From Trichobilharzia regenti (lineage: Eukaryota > Platyhelminthes > Trematoda > Strigeidida > Schistosomatidae): a DNA stretch of 64,000 nt. Both the position numbers and the translations under genes were made by a program. The notes beneath the pieces were generated by a model. It had not been told where the DNA came from. It worked only from the letters and a program-made list of their open reading frames with translations, and did not search any database. This document shows positions 35,778 through 46,499 of the stretch, one piece after another. Numbering within the stretch: the stretch's first letter is position 1; each line of letters begins with the position of its first letter. The stretch is from positions 122,541,809 through 122,605,808 of the forward strand of contig OX235264.1 of NCBI GenBank assembly GCA_944472135.2, read 5' to 3'.

Positions 35778-36358
35778 ATAGGTTTCCAGACCGTAGGTGT
35801 TACGAATTTCCTGGAATAATTTGAGCGCCGAGTCAGATTGATTCATTATAAATTATTTAAATTAATCCCAGCGTGTTAAGAAAATCAAAAACTTCAATAC
35901 AATATTCCTTCGAACATCAAAAATATTGATGAATTTAAAAAGAAAGTAATGGATATAATTATTGAAGAAAACGAGATTATGGCAAGTTTTGATGTGGTTT
36001 CCTTATTTACTAGTATTCCTATATGTGAAATATGAAATATGAACTTGAAAACAATTAAGGAGTATTAAGCAAATCTTTATTATCAATAGGTGAGGTTATA
36101 AATGTTTAAAACTTTGTTTGGAATCAACATATTTTACATTTAAAGACAAACTATACTATCAAACAAATGGAGTTGCAATGGGTTCACCAGCATCTCCAAT
36201 TGTAGCAAACTTATATATGAAAGCCTTGGAAAAGAAAGCATTGACAAGTCTTAGCTGTCATCCTAGAATATGGTACAGATACGTAAATGACACATTTATT
36301 GTCATAAAGAAAGCTGAAAAAGAAGACTTTTTAACAGAAATTAACTTAATCTCAGAAT

Positions 36359-36363
36359 ATATT
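36359..36363. repeat. 5-bp target duplication of solo LTR
   Basis: ATATT is repeated at 36713-36717. Confidence 0.75.
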
Positions 36364-36712
36364 TGTTATGTACTGGTCGAGAATTTAATAGTCCTGACGC
36401 AAGAAAGACGGAAATCAGAAGACCACCAGGTTTGCGATGATACTTCCATTTTCCAAAACACCAGGAGAATCAATGTCACACAAGAGTGTGAGAGCAAAAA
36501 TATATGAATGTCCGAACAAGTGTGTGAGCGAATATTCAAAATGAACAAATCAATAGACAGTCTTAACATGATTGGCTAATTATAATGGAATATCGATCCA
36601 CATATACATAGCAAAATATATCAGACTGTCGAAGAAAACACATATTATATGGATACATGTCACCAAGAACAGACTGTCAAACAAAACACACATATTATAT
36701 GGATACAGATCA
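36364..36712. mobile_element. solo LTR (349 bp), copy 2
   Basis: Begins TGTTATGTAC and ends CAGATCA, with TG...CA termini and the 5-bp duplication ATATT. It is the reverse complement of the LTR at 11759-12113 with moderate divergence, including the two-fold CCATATAATATGTG-like block. PLE coding sequence resumes directly after it. Confidence 0.85.
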
Positions 36713-37704
36713 ATATTGAGTTTACTAATGAAATAGAATCGGCGGAGGGAACTCTAAACTTTCTTGATTGTCTTGTAAAAAGACAAACTGACGAGAAACT
36801 AAGTTGACCATATACAGAAAGCCGACACATTCCAATAAGTATTTGAATTTCCGATCAGATCACCCAATAGGAATGAAAGTCTCAGTAGCTTTAAATCTCT
36901 TTAACAGAGTTAGAAACATTATAACTGATAATGACGATATGGAGAATGAGATAACCAGTATAAAACAGATTTTGATTGGAAATGGTTATCCTGAAAAGCT
37001 ACTAGATAATATCATCAATAGAAAGGAGCATAAGAGAAACAAAAAGTTGAAAAATCCTGGCTATCGACGATAGCCATTCCATATCGAAAAGATACAGCTG
37101 AACAACTTCAAATACTATTTGCTGCATATAATATTAAAGTTTATGTCAAACCTTCTAATTCTCTAGAGAAACTTTAGTGCGTGTCAAAGATATAGTTCCC
37201 AAAATGTCACATAATAATTGTGTCTACAAGATAATGTGTTCAGAATGTGAGGCATGCTATATTGGGGAGAGCAGTAGGCAAGTGAAAGTCAGAGTGAATG
37301 AACATAGACTTTGCACGAAATGTCCACCTAGAAATGAAGTAGAATTGCAAGTATAGAAAAAAGATCGGCTATAGCAATACATGTGATAGACAGTGGACAT
37401 AAGATTGATTTTGACAATGTCGAAATTCTTGGAAGAGGATTTTATTCACATAAAGAAAGATTGACTTCAGAAGCCTTGCACATTTTAACCACATCAAATG
37501 CAGTGAATAGGAAAGAAGGTATAGACTTATCACCTATATGGCAAACTCTTATGAAGCAAGACAAATGAAAAAACAACAAACATTCTATGAGCCTCCATGA
37601 CCTTTAGAACATTAAGTGACACGTTTATCACATATGAATTCAGGTATTTTCCATATGACAAATAACATACATACACACACACGCATACAAATCTAATCTT
37701 TACA

Positions 37705-37716
37705 AATCAACTATAG
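37705..37716. repeat. 12-bp target-site duplication, left copy
   Basis: aatcaactatag is repeated at 37875-37886. Confidence 0.8.
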
Positions 37717-37874
37717 ATTATAGGTTTCCGGACCGTAGGTGTTACGAATTTCCTGGAATAATTTGAGCGCCGAGTCAGATTGATTCATTATAAATTATTT
37801 AAATTAATCTCAGCGTGTTAAGAAAATCTTGTTTTGATTTTCTTAACACGCTGGGATTAATTTAAATAATTTAT
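37717..37874. mobile_element. 158-bp mini-PLE (terminus only)
   Basis: It starts like the compound element (ataggtttccggaccgtagg) and, after about 113 bp, switches to the last ~45 bases of the compound element's 3' end. The two parts form a ~40-bp inverted repeat around CTTG. No coding sequence is present. It looks like an internally deleted derivative, bounded by its own 12-bp duplications. Confidence 0.8.
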
Positions 37875-37886
37875 AATCAACTATAG
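37875..37886. repeat. 12-bp target-site duplication, right copy
   Basis: Exact repeat of 37705-37716. Confidence 0.8.
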
Positions 37887-38065
37887 AAGAGTAAACACAA
37901 CAACAATTTGACATTAGTCATTACAAATACGTGTGAGGACAGCTTACATACTTCTATAGGTAAAAGATGTTCATGGAGAAGTGAGCTTCAAATAAATTGA
38001 CATCATTTTAAGTTCCCCTTCAAGAAACTGTTGATTTCATTTGCGACTACATCACAAGCAACGGG

Positions 38066-39220
38066 ATGAACTTACCTATTCCTGTAACGTACATCAAGGA
38101 CATCATCTTAATGTGTACAGAAAATATTAGATTCACATTCCAAGGAAAAGCATACAAACAAATCGACGGTGTTGCAATGGGTAGCCCTCTGGGGCCCCTG
38201 TTAGCAGATATATTTATGTCGAAATTAGAGAAACAAATGCAAGGTATGCTTGGAGAATTTATGCTGTACAAACGTTATGTAGATGATACTCTTATTATTA
38301 GTAATAATAGCAAATCTATTGAAAACTTTATCACCCTATTTAATCATATCTATCCAAATATTCGAGTGACCTCCGAACTAGAATCCAATAACAAACTCGG
38401 TTTCCTGGATATAACTATGACTAAGAGAAATGATGGAACGATTCAGCGCTCTATTTTTCGTAAACAGACGTGGAGTGGACAATATCTTCATTTTACCAGT
38501 TTTGTTCCTATCCAGTATAAACGTTCCCTGATGAAATGTTTGTTCTCAAGGGCTCGAAAAATATGTACGAGTGACACATTGATGGATGAGCTTCGACATA
38601 TACATTCAGTTTTACTAGCCAATGGTTATCCAGAAAACTTCATCAATTGTCACGGTAAGGATAGACCACATCTTGAAAAGACAGCTTCTGTACCAAAGAA
38701 AGCCATCTTTATTAATCTACCATTCAAGGGCGACCAGATTATGCAGTTGACAGCTCAAAGACTTCGGTCAGCCATCAAACGCACATTCTACGCCGCATCT
38801 CTTTTTCTCACTTGCCGAACATTTTCGATCCCTGTACCTACGATTAAAGGACGAAATTCTGTGGACTCTACTTCAAACTGTATCTACAAGTTCACCTGCA
38901 GCTGCGGTGACACCTATATAGGTAGAACTAACAGAATGTTCCAATGTCGTCGAAAAGAACATGTTCCAAAATGGCTAGTAAATCATATCGAAAATCCTAA
39001 CGCGATTAATCTTAGTAGAAATCCAGCATCATCCATTGCAAAACACTTATTAATGTCTGGTCACAAAATCAATATTAATGACTGTTTCACAATTATTTCA
39101 CATAACTCTAATTCAAGGTTATTGAAGGTGATGGAAGCACTTTGGATTAATCACATACAGCCTAAACTGTGTGTACAAAAATCAATAGACTTCAATCTTC
39201 GCCTACCCTGGACTGCATGA
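38066..39220 (+). CDS. PLE reverse transcriptase / GIY-YIG endonuclease, 5'-truncated
   Basis: A 384-codon uninterrupted frame, the longest in the window. The sequence before the first Met is also readable (FICDYITSNGMNLPIP upstream), so the listed start is only the first ATG and the real protein began earlier. Residues about 33-60 hold KQIDGVAMGSPLGPLLADIF; residues about 70-76 hold the catalytic YVDDTLII; LGFLDITM and IFRKQTWSGQYLHF follow. The linker AIFINLPFKGDQIMQLTAQR is typical of PLEs. The endonuclease core is CIYKFTCSCGDTYIGRTNR with KEHVP, then AKHLLMSGHKI and the conserved Glu in MEALWINHI. The protein copies element RNA and nicks target DNA. RT motifs 1-2 are missing, so this copy cannot act alone, but no stop interrupts the rest. 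Confidence 0.88.
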   Translation: MNLPIPVTYIKDIILMCTENIRFTFQGKAYKQIDGVAMGSPLGPLLADIFMSKLEKQMQGMLGEFMLYKRYVDDTLIISNNSKSIENFITLFNHIYPNIRVTSELESNNKLGFLDITMTKRNDGTIQRSIFRKQTWSGQYLHFTSFVPIQYKRSLMKCLFSRARKICTSDTLMDELRHIHSVLLANGYPENFINCHGKDRPHLEKTASVPKKAIFINLPFKGDQIMQLTAQRLRSAIKRTFYAASLFLTCRTFSIPVPTIKGRNSVDSTSNCIYKFTCSCGDTYIGRTNRMFQCRRKEHVPKWLVNHIENPNAINLSRNPASSIAKHLLMSGHKININDCFTIISHNSNSRLLKVMEALWINHIQPKLCVQKSIDFNLRLPWTA

Positions 39221-39543
39221 CCTATCTTAATATGATTGGTCATTAGTATGTACTTTTGTTTTTATTTAACTGAGTAATTTTCATGAACTTTATTTTATCA
39301 TTGTTAACCATGTTAGTTGTAAAGCGGTTGTAAAGAAACTACGAAATGACGATATCATCTCGCGAAATTTGTCTTCTTAATGCCTTGTTCAAATTTATGT
39401 AAAAATGTTTGACTATATATTTTGATGATTAATTATAATCCGAATAAATCTGCTGAAGAAGCTGTGGCTTACACGGCGAAACGTTCAGAAAAATCTTGTT
39501 TTGATTTTCTTAACACACTGGGATTAATTTAAATAATTTATAA
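39221..39543 (+). promoter_or_regulatory. 3' UTR of PLE gene 2 with a hairpin-type conserved motif
   Basis: Around 39463-39500 the sequence reads CTGCTGAAGAAG, a GCTGTG/CACGGC hairpin, then GAAACGTT and CAGA. The pieces look like the hammerhead-like motif of PLE termini: CTGAAGA, stem II, GAAAC, and TCTG/CAGA that could pair as stem I. One extra A between core and stem II departs from the strict consensus. The equivalent UTR occurs at 49617-49875 in another copy. Confidence 0.5.
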
Positions 39544-39557
39544 TGAAACCACAGGCT
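39544..39557. repeat. 14-bp target-site duplication, right copy
   Basis: Exact repeat of 35764-35777. Confidence 0.82.
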
Positions 39558-40490
39558 TCTTCACACCAACAATATGTCAATGATCACTGAAATCTGAGTC
39601 CGAACTCGACGATGTCCACTTTCCTGTCACCTTGTTATCACCAACTATACTCTCCTCTTTACATTTTACATTTGTATACCCCGCTTTTTAAGCAGCCAAA
39701 CACAATCGTTTCCGCTTCACGAAGTTGAAACCTTCTTAAGAGTGGCATTCTGACAAATCACTGCATTCACTTAATTGATGAGTACACTCTTTCCCTTTCA
39801 CAATGTCTTGCGCTCTCATCACAAATGAGAGCACTGACTTCACAGTTTCAGGAGTAGGATATAAAATACTGACAAACCTGTATATCACTTTCTTCCCTTA
39901 TGCGGACGCTAATCTTCAATCGCTTTCTCTGTGTAACCAAATTGATAAACGCTTAGCAATAACTTAGCGAACAGAACACGAGTTTGAATCGTTTATGCAA
40001 CTGCAGTTTCTAGGCTTATTTTTTCCGGTAGATGTAATTTAATTTCCTGACAGATGTTTCCTTGATTTTCAAAAGTTATAAGTTAGGAAGAATCGAAACA
40101 AAATTTTTATTCATCAAATAGAAAGCTTAGTGATAGAGAAATATTTTTATCGTAAACATTAGTGAACACTATAGGTATGTTAAGAAAAACTTGTTTACAA
40201 AACTTATTGTTTTCCTTGTTAATGGTTTTAACTCTATGGAAAAAGGCAATTTGTGAAAAGATTGTACATTAACGCTTATGGATCTGAATTATATTATTCT
40301 CTCCTTCTACCTGTCAATCTAGTTTTTTTTAAGAATTTATATTTTTAAATTAATGATTTCACAAGTGCTGATTTGGAATAAAGCTTAACTTATCTTAATC
40401 TAGGCATATAAATAGGAATCAGCCGAACATCACACAAAAAATTTCAGTAATCTTTTCCGAGTGAAATCATTTGTTTCGTCTTAATCACAA
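39558..40490. other. unassigned AT-rich DNA
   Basis: No gene or repeat was recognised. Confidence 0.4.
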
Positions 40491-40495
40491 CGTTT

Positions 40496-40532
40496 AATAC
40501 GGTGTGGAATCAAGCTGTGATAAAAAAAAAAT
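40496..40532 (+). mobile_element. 3' tail only of the LINE-tailed SINE
   Basis: The segment reads ACGGTGTGGAATCAAGCTG plus an A-rich tail, with no head upstream. Confidence 0.6.
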
Positions 40533-40539
40533 TAATCCT

Positions 40540-40860
40540 CCATGGGCTACTTAGGAAAGACATTTTGATACTGTGAAGGGCGTTAAAAGCCGTCAGTGGG
40601 GCGATTGGAGTGTTGCTAAACCAAATTGTTAATACTGATGCAGGATGAACACATTGGCACAATCAAGGAATTAACGAATATAATCTTGTCCGACTCTGAG
40701 CATCCTAAATACTCTCCTTGCACCTCATCAGGTAGGTGAACTGAAGGCAACTGTAAAATTCTGTATGTTCGGACGACTAAGTATAAAAGCTCTACAATAA
40801 CGTGTTTGACACACATTTTTTGTGATGTAAGGTGTAAAGTTGTACATTACCAACTTACCG
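40540..40860 (+). mobile_element. CR1/jockey-like LINE C-terminal fragment, worn
   Basis: The plus strand near 40676-40800 shows the decayed equivalent of ILSDPxHPLYSxLSPCISSG and of TTKYKSST, the C-terminus seen at 50.2, 57.9 and 63.1 kb. Confidence 0.55.
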
Positions 40861-40959
40861 CGAACATTGTGAGTAGATGGTCCTCTTGTTTTTTATTTTT
40901 ATTTTCCTTTTTATATTGTTGTTAATTGTTTCTTAGATGTATCAAACAGTGAAACTGGA

Positions 40960-42520
40960 TGACAAAGTTTCGAACACAATTTATTGCTGTTCATAATCAT
41001 GTCATCAATTATAATCAAACGACTTAGAAACTTGAGTTTTATAATTTTCTCTGTCCTCGTAGGTGTAGTAGAATTCCTCAGATGATGACGACGATGAAGT
41101 GATGAATCATTTCTATTGTACGTATTTGCAGTTGATTCGATAAACAAAACTTCCGTAATCAATCTCCCCTCCATTCACCCTGTGACATTAGATTTTAAAA
41201 CTGCCATCCTATCCCATATTATTGTATGGTCGTGTTGTGTATAATTGCATGTAGTGAGTGCTATAGCTGAACTATTCCCCAGATTTCTTATCTTATTCGG
41301 TCAACTTATCTAGAGTTTACTAGGTTTTTATGCTCGGCTAGTCTAACTGACTGCCCCTGTTCTACTGGTTTGACCTATGTATTCGACCTGACAATCACTG
41401 CAGACAGGGTATTAGATAAACTACATTGTTTTGTTTTAAAGGCTCCACAGGATTGATCCTGTAACCGATAAAGCTTGTTTATAATTGAGTTTATGGGTGG
41501 TTATTCCTGCCAGCACTGTTAAGAGTTCTGCGTTAGGTGGTTTTCGAGGTTCCTTCCTTGTATGGAATTACTACTGATGATTTAGATTCCTTATTGTTGG
41601 TGTTGTCTTGAGCATGTGTGACATGCATATCATCATTAATATTGCCATTACTATTATTATTATTATCATCATCATCACTATCCTACTGTCACTAATTATT
41701 TTATTTTTACATTTCCCTACATACTTTCTGAATAGTTTATCAGGGTAATTAAAAAGTTTCAAGGCTTTTTTTACGTGTATCACTTACTGCTTCTAGATTT
41801 TTGCCCTACCACTTAGACATTTCACCAATCCTATTTTTTCAGTGATTATGAATAGATGACCGGAAGTCCAAACATTGGTATGAATGTGTGGGTTTCCCCT
41901 AAACAGTAGTGTTTAACTTCCCATATTCTTTCCTTTTTACGCTACAATCTAACACTGGAAGCTCCCCTTCCTGACTCCCAATTCATCACAAGTGAATTGA
42001 ATGGCCTTTACCTTCGAGTTGATGTTTTCGAAAAATGTATCTATATCTTGTATTCTGAGTACAAAGAATGTGTCATCTACATACCCCACCATACTTTTGG
42101 GATGAGGTTGAATGTTTCAATCGCTATGCTTCCCCACCTATCTATGAATATATCTGCTACAACCGGGATATTGGTGATCCTATGGCAACTCCTTCAGTTT
42201 ATTTGTATATTTTCCCCTGGAATTTAAATACGCTGGAAGTCAGGCATAGCTGCACTTCCAGCATTATGTCCTTAAGTGGCAATTTCGTTCAAAGTTCGAG
42301 TTCTTGGTGAGAAATGAAGTCGACTCTGACTGCCTCTATAGCTTTATTGATTGGTTTACGTGAATATAAACTGACAATGTCAAAACTATCCATTTCTTCT
42401 TCATTGTCTTATTTTAAATTATCTAATTTATGTTTTAGTTCATAAGAATTTGTTAGTCTAGATTTTGAGTCCTGCTCAATCACTTTCATCTTGTTGCACA
42501 CGTGGTCACAGGATTTCATT
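40960..42520 (-). pseudogene. degraded PLE (RT and GIY-YIG), long copy
   Basis: From right to left on the minus strand: GVAIGSPIS near 42170-42200, the intact catalytic YVDDTFFVLR near 42055-42083, a long decayed linker (AT-rich, containing (TTA)n around 41650-41680), YIGQTSR near 41360-41400 and the ITEVLFIESTANTYNRNDSS tail at 40911-41174 before a typical PLE terminus. The family is the one in the head-to-head copy at 54.75-55.39 kb. Stops are frequent. Confidence 0.75.
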
Positions 42521-42714
42521 TCTAGTTAGCATTGTCGCCTTCACATCACTCTCAGTGCCATAGTGAAAATATAACTTTGTATTCATTTTCCACACGAAGT
42601 ACTCACATGTGGAGTCTTATCGTATGTTTCGTCAGTTGTCATTTGTTTCTACAACATTTGTCGGGCAATATGTTTTCTACTGTCTCGCCACACTGCAGAA
42701 ATTCATCATTGCAT

Positions 42715-43520
42715 ATTCTTTCTGATCAGTCATTTGATCCAGGAGACCTGGATTTCACAGATGATTTACGTCTAAATCACACAAACTCGACGGCTTAAAG
42801 GCGAAAACCAACAAGGTGGTTCAAGAAGAAGAAGATAAAACAGAACTTTTTATGAACATAAGGAAGACGGAGGGGGTGCAGATAATCATCCAACTAACAG
42901 CAACAAAAACGGAAGCCAATCACCACCGTCAGTGGGGTAAATTTAACTATGGTCACCTCCTTCACTTATCTAGGAAGCATGCTTTCAACTACAGGCCAGC
43001 GGAACGGACGGTGACATGAAAGCCAGCGAGAATCGGGTAGGCAAGATACGCCTTCATCAACCTAAAAGTAATTTAGCAGTTGTCTGCACTTAGCATGAAT
43101 AAAAAACAAGATTCTGATTGAGAATTTTTTCTCTATGGGTCAGAAACTTGCAATTCATCTCACAAAACTGATTTCCAAAAGGGGGAGAGTGTTTATCAAT
43201 AGCTGACTTCTCTTGAAGCATTAGGAAGAGAAAACGGTTGGCGGAAAACCTGGGGGGGGGGAAATAACCAAGAACCTATCATTCCGAAAATTTGTAGGAG
43301 GACATTGTGATGGATAGGCCGTCGACTGACATCGCGAACCAAGTCGTCACTTGAGTGGGATACGAATAAGAAACGACATGTTGGTTGCCGGTGCAAGGGT
43401 GACATGGAGGAGATCGTGTGAGAAGGAGGGGATGAGTGACGATACGCAATCCTGTGATTAGATAAGGAGGACCACAGCTGAACCCTAATGTTTCACTTGG
43501 AATTATAGGGAAAGATAACA
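42715..43520 (+). mobile_element. RTE-like LINE copy, 3' two thirds
   Basis: It opens with GDLDFTDDLRLNHTNST (catalytic FADD changed to FTDD), followed by the SYTFTYLGSxxSTTG block near 42950-42990 and the C-terminal block near 43330-43440, with a short UTR and AATAAT tail at 43515. Frames are broken. Confidence 0.7.
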
Positions 43521-44098
43521 ATAATTTCATGTTTGGTGTCAACCTAATAAAGATGCTGCGTTAGCCGGTTGGAAATGCTTCAGATTACCCTTGTAGTGTA
43601 TCTGCCCAACAGGCTTCTTATTCAGATAATATTGCTGTTAGTGAATATAATTTGTTAGTCCTTATATTCTTCTGACTGACTTTAGAATTACTGAATTCAT
43701 TCATGGCAGCTTAGTCTGACAGAATGCGAACCTGTATTTGAAACATTTTCGAGCTTTTCAGTTTTACTACGTCTCTTGTTTGTCTACAAAAAATATGCTC
43801 TACAGTGTTGATTTCTTTGGTTATATTTTGTCAAAAAATTGGCTCATTGTATACTGCATCGTAGAATGAGTGGTTTCTTTTTGTAGATGAACTGTGAATC
43901 CTTAGAGATTTTGTCTTTTGCTAACTTTTTTGTTGATTCAATTGTTATCATTCACCCTGCTTCATTTACTTTGAATAACTCTTCAAACATTGATGTAATC
44001 ACCTCGATTATATCTGAATTCTTTTCGTATTTCTTTCAAACATTACATCACAAACTGACTTTAGTTAGACAAACATTGAAAATCAGGCTATTTCATAC
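43521..44098. other. unassigned AT-rich DNA
   Basis: Part of a 169-codon frame (43887-44396) starts here, but it runs into an interspersed repeat and has no recognised motif. I do not consider it a gene. Confidence 0.4.
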
Positions 44099-44099
44099 T

Positions 44100-44815
44100 T
44101 CTTTAGTACTTTTTAACGAAAAAAGACAAGACATGGCAACAGATGGTTTATTGAGAAAATCAAAGATATTCAATATATGTATGCACATTATTAATAGCGT
44201 TGTAACAAGAGAAGACAAGCGCCAGGCAACAGATTGTTTAATAAGGAAATCAACACGTATTTATATATTTTCATGTACATTATTATGGCTTATTCAAGCA
44301 AACAAACACACTCTTCTGACTGACTGTTTCTCACAGAAAGTTGACCTTGCGTCTCTTTCTGAGTGTTTCTTGAATGTCAGCTCATCTAAATGTTAACTGT
44401 ATCTGCCTACGCAAATTGTGCTGTGATTGGTTGTTGAATTAGTCTTGTTTATATTTCACACGAACAATATTTGCAACATACCTATTTCCGTAAAATACTG
44501 TCTACCATTTCTGGCTAGCGTGCTCTCACCACAGCGTTATAATAAACAAAGTAGCTGCGTCTTCTGATTGGTTTCTTTTTTCTGACGGTTATTATACACC
44601 GCTTGTGACCGTTTCTCAGAGAGTCGAGCCATTAATCTGCGAATACCATTTGGACACGTTAAGTCTGCTGTGATTGGTTGTTAAGTTCCTGAAGGTTAAG
44701 CTTTGTTATTGCTTTTCTCACAACCTTGATTCGGGATATAGCATTAATGCAAATTTCTGTCTACAATTTCGGCTTACAGTCAGCTCTCACCACAATATTA
44801 TTGATTGTATCATTC
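44100..44815 (+). repeat. unclassified interspersed repeat, two or three tandem diverged units
   Basis: Units starting with GACAAG...GGCAACAGAT...TTTATTGAG occur at about 44120 and 44212, and a block ending GGCTAGCGTGCTCTCACCAC closes near 44530, with a further related block to 44815. The same repeat appears as single copies at 51379-51672 and 62820-63010. Its class is unknown; an LTR is possible. Confidence 0.5.
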
Positions 44816-45410
44816 ATTGTGTGCTCAGCTAATTGCATCCTGTTAGATTCATTCCGCATGCATCTAAAGTTGTGTATGTTTTCTTGTAAGTAGCATATCT
44901 GTTACATCTTTTTGGATGGGTGAGAAATGACTGGTTTACAACTCCACATATACTTCCGATGACACGCGAATAATGCGATGATCTGAATTTAATATCAAAG
45001 CATGTTTATGGGCTCCATATACACCGACGTCATTGGTGAACACTAAATTAAGTGTTTTGTCAAGTCGAGTAGCAAGGCCGACATTGTATACATGACCCAG
45101 TGATTCAGGGAGAGAACAGAGGTGGGGTATGAAATCTGTGGGGACTTTTTATTGACTGTTTTCAAGATAAGTAGTAGCAAAAAATGGTAAATTTATCTGC
45201 GAAACCAGATAGATTCGAGAGAGAACAACCAGGACCAATGTAAATATTTAGAACGAAACATGACTGTTATAAAATCAATAACGTCATCGGAATCTGAAAG
45301 ATACATTGTTCAAAATCGAACAATGAGAATGCGAAACAAGTTGCATTTCCATCGGCACATTTATTTTCGGACGAAAGTTGATCTTTTTTATTGGACTATA
45401 TTCAGTAACT
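44816..45410. other. unassigned DNA
   Basis: No feature was recognised. Confidence 0.4.
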
Positions 45411-45411
45411 A

Positions 45412-45602
45412 GTGCGTCGCAGGCACAGTGGTTAGGACGCTCGCAAACCATGCACATGGTCCAAGGTTCAATCCCTGTCGACGCACAACCGATACCTATG
45501 GTTGGCCTGAAAAATTTAAGCTACCGATATCACATGCTGACAATGTCATACTTGTACCAAAAAACGGTGTGGAATCAAGCTGTAATCAAAAATTGAATAA
45601 AT
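45412..45602 (+). mobile_element. tRNA-headed SINE, LINE-tailed type (copy 4)
   Basis: GTGCGTCGCAGGCACAGTGG head with a small head variation, B box GGTTCAATCCC, and tail GAATCAAGCTGTAATC then A-rich end. Confidence 0.82.
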
Positions 45603-46495
45603 AATGTGTCCAGTCCTCTATCAGTCAGTGATTGAATTCTACCAGTCAAGCTTGAAATGTGGCCAAATGCTTGGTGGGTAACCATCACGTCACTGTGAAT
45701 TGTTGGTATTCAATGGTTGGAGGTATATTCACCCTGCTGATGAGTTCCAATCAGTACGAAGCTGAGGTCCAAGGCTTCTTGTCGATTGCCTCCAACTATC
45801 TAATACCGACAATTTCACTGTGAAAGCTTATCTTGTCAGAATAATGCAAAATCACTCATTGACACCATATTGTGATGATGAAGCTTGTAGAGTGATTCTG
45901 TGTGCATTGCGATAACCATCAGAGAACAGGAGGAACTGAAGATACATAGTCTTGTACGGAAGAGGATGGCAGTTTTCACTAATGATAACATGGACAGTAG
46001 TGAGATGCACAGGTGAGCATTTTGGTGCTCGTCACCAACCACCGTTATGCTTTTACTTAGCTTTGCTGGAAACTCGAAAGTTCCTTGGTATGTAAACATT
46101 TTGGGAATTCACTAGAGAGTTAATAATATTACACGACGTAATGCGTTATTACAAATAAGGCACAATAAATTAGATGCCGTAAGTCGATAGAAATTTGGGT
46201 AGGGTTAGGTATTGTACCAGCACCTATGGTTATCAAGTGGGCTTGTACGCCATCCAGCAGTTGGGATGCAATTTATTACCTATCGATTCTAAATTCTGCT
46301 ATTTCTAGGTACATAGTTGGCAACTGTCAATCAATGTTTTCAGCGAGTATATGTCCTCACATTCAACTTGGTAGATCCTGCTGATCACAACTTCATACTA
46401 GAAATCCTGACAACTTTCATCCTTGTAATGAGTCACCAATGATAACCACATCGAGAACCAACATATAGAAACATAAGTATGTCACATTCTGATCA
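45603..46495. other. unassigned DNA
   Basis: No feature was recognised. Confidence 0.4.
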
Positions 46496-46499
46496 TAAT

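Larger units (their letters stand above)
35885..37568 (+). pseudogene. PLE protein gene 1 (RT + GIY-YIG), broken
   Basis: Parts in order: IMASFDVVSLFTSIPI (RT motif A) at about 35970-36020; YQTNGVAMGSPASPIVANLY and RYVNDTFIVI at 36118-36330 (catalytic YVDD is YVND); a solo LTR at 36364-36712; FTNEIESAEGTLNFLDC; TIYRKPTHSNKYLNF at 36804-36850; a worn endonuclease core CYIGESSRQVKVRVNEH near 37255-37310; and SEALHILTT with the conserved Glu near 37470. Stops and a small frameshift separate the blocks, and the LTR adds a large break. A second family from gene 2, judging by sequence. Confidence 0.78.
35778..39543 (+). mobile_element. compound PLE insertion (two PLE coding regions)
   Basis: A 3,766-bp unit flanked by exact 14-bp duplications. 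It begins with a non-coding terminus ('ataggtttccagaccg'), holds a first PLE gene (about 35890-37568), a 158-bp mini-element (37717-37874), a second PLE gene (about 37980-39220) and a 3' terminus whose last ~45 bases are an inverted copy of 35846-35890. A solo LTR sits in the first gene. The flanking duplication implies that the outer ends inserted together; the inner parts may be later nested insertions or a template-switch product. Confidence 0.75.

Noticed and set aside
37674..37684. (CA)n stretch as a CRISPR-like or satellite array
   Set aside because: Too short and without spacer structure. No CRISPR array is present in the window, as expected for an animal genome.
43887..44396. 169-codon frame that looks like a gene by length
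   Set aside because: Its second half is an interspersed repeat found at two other loci, and the first half has no recognisable motif.
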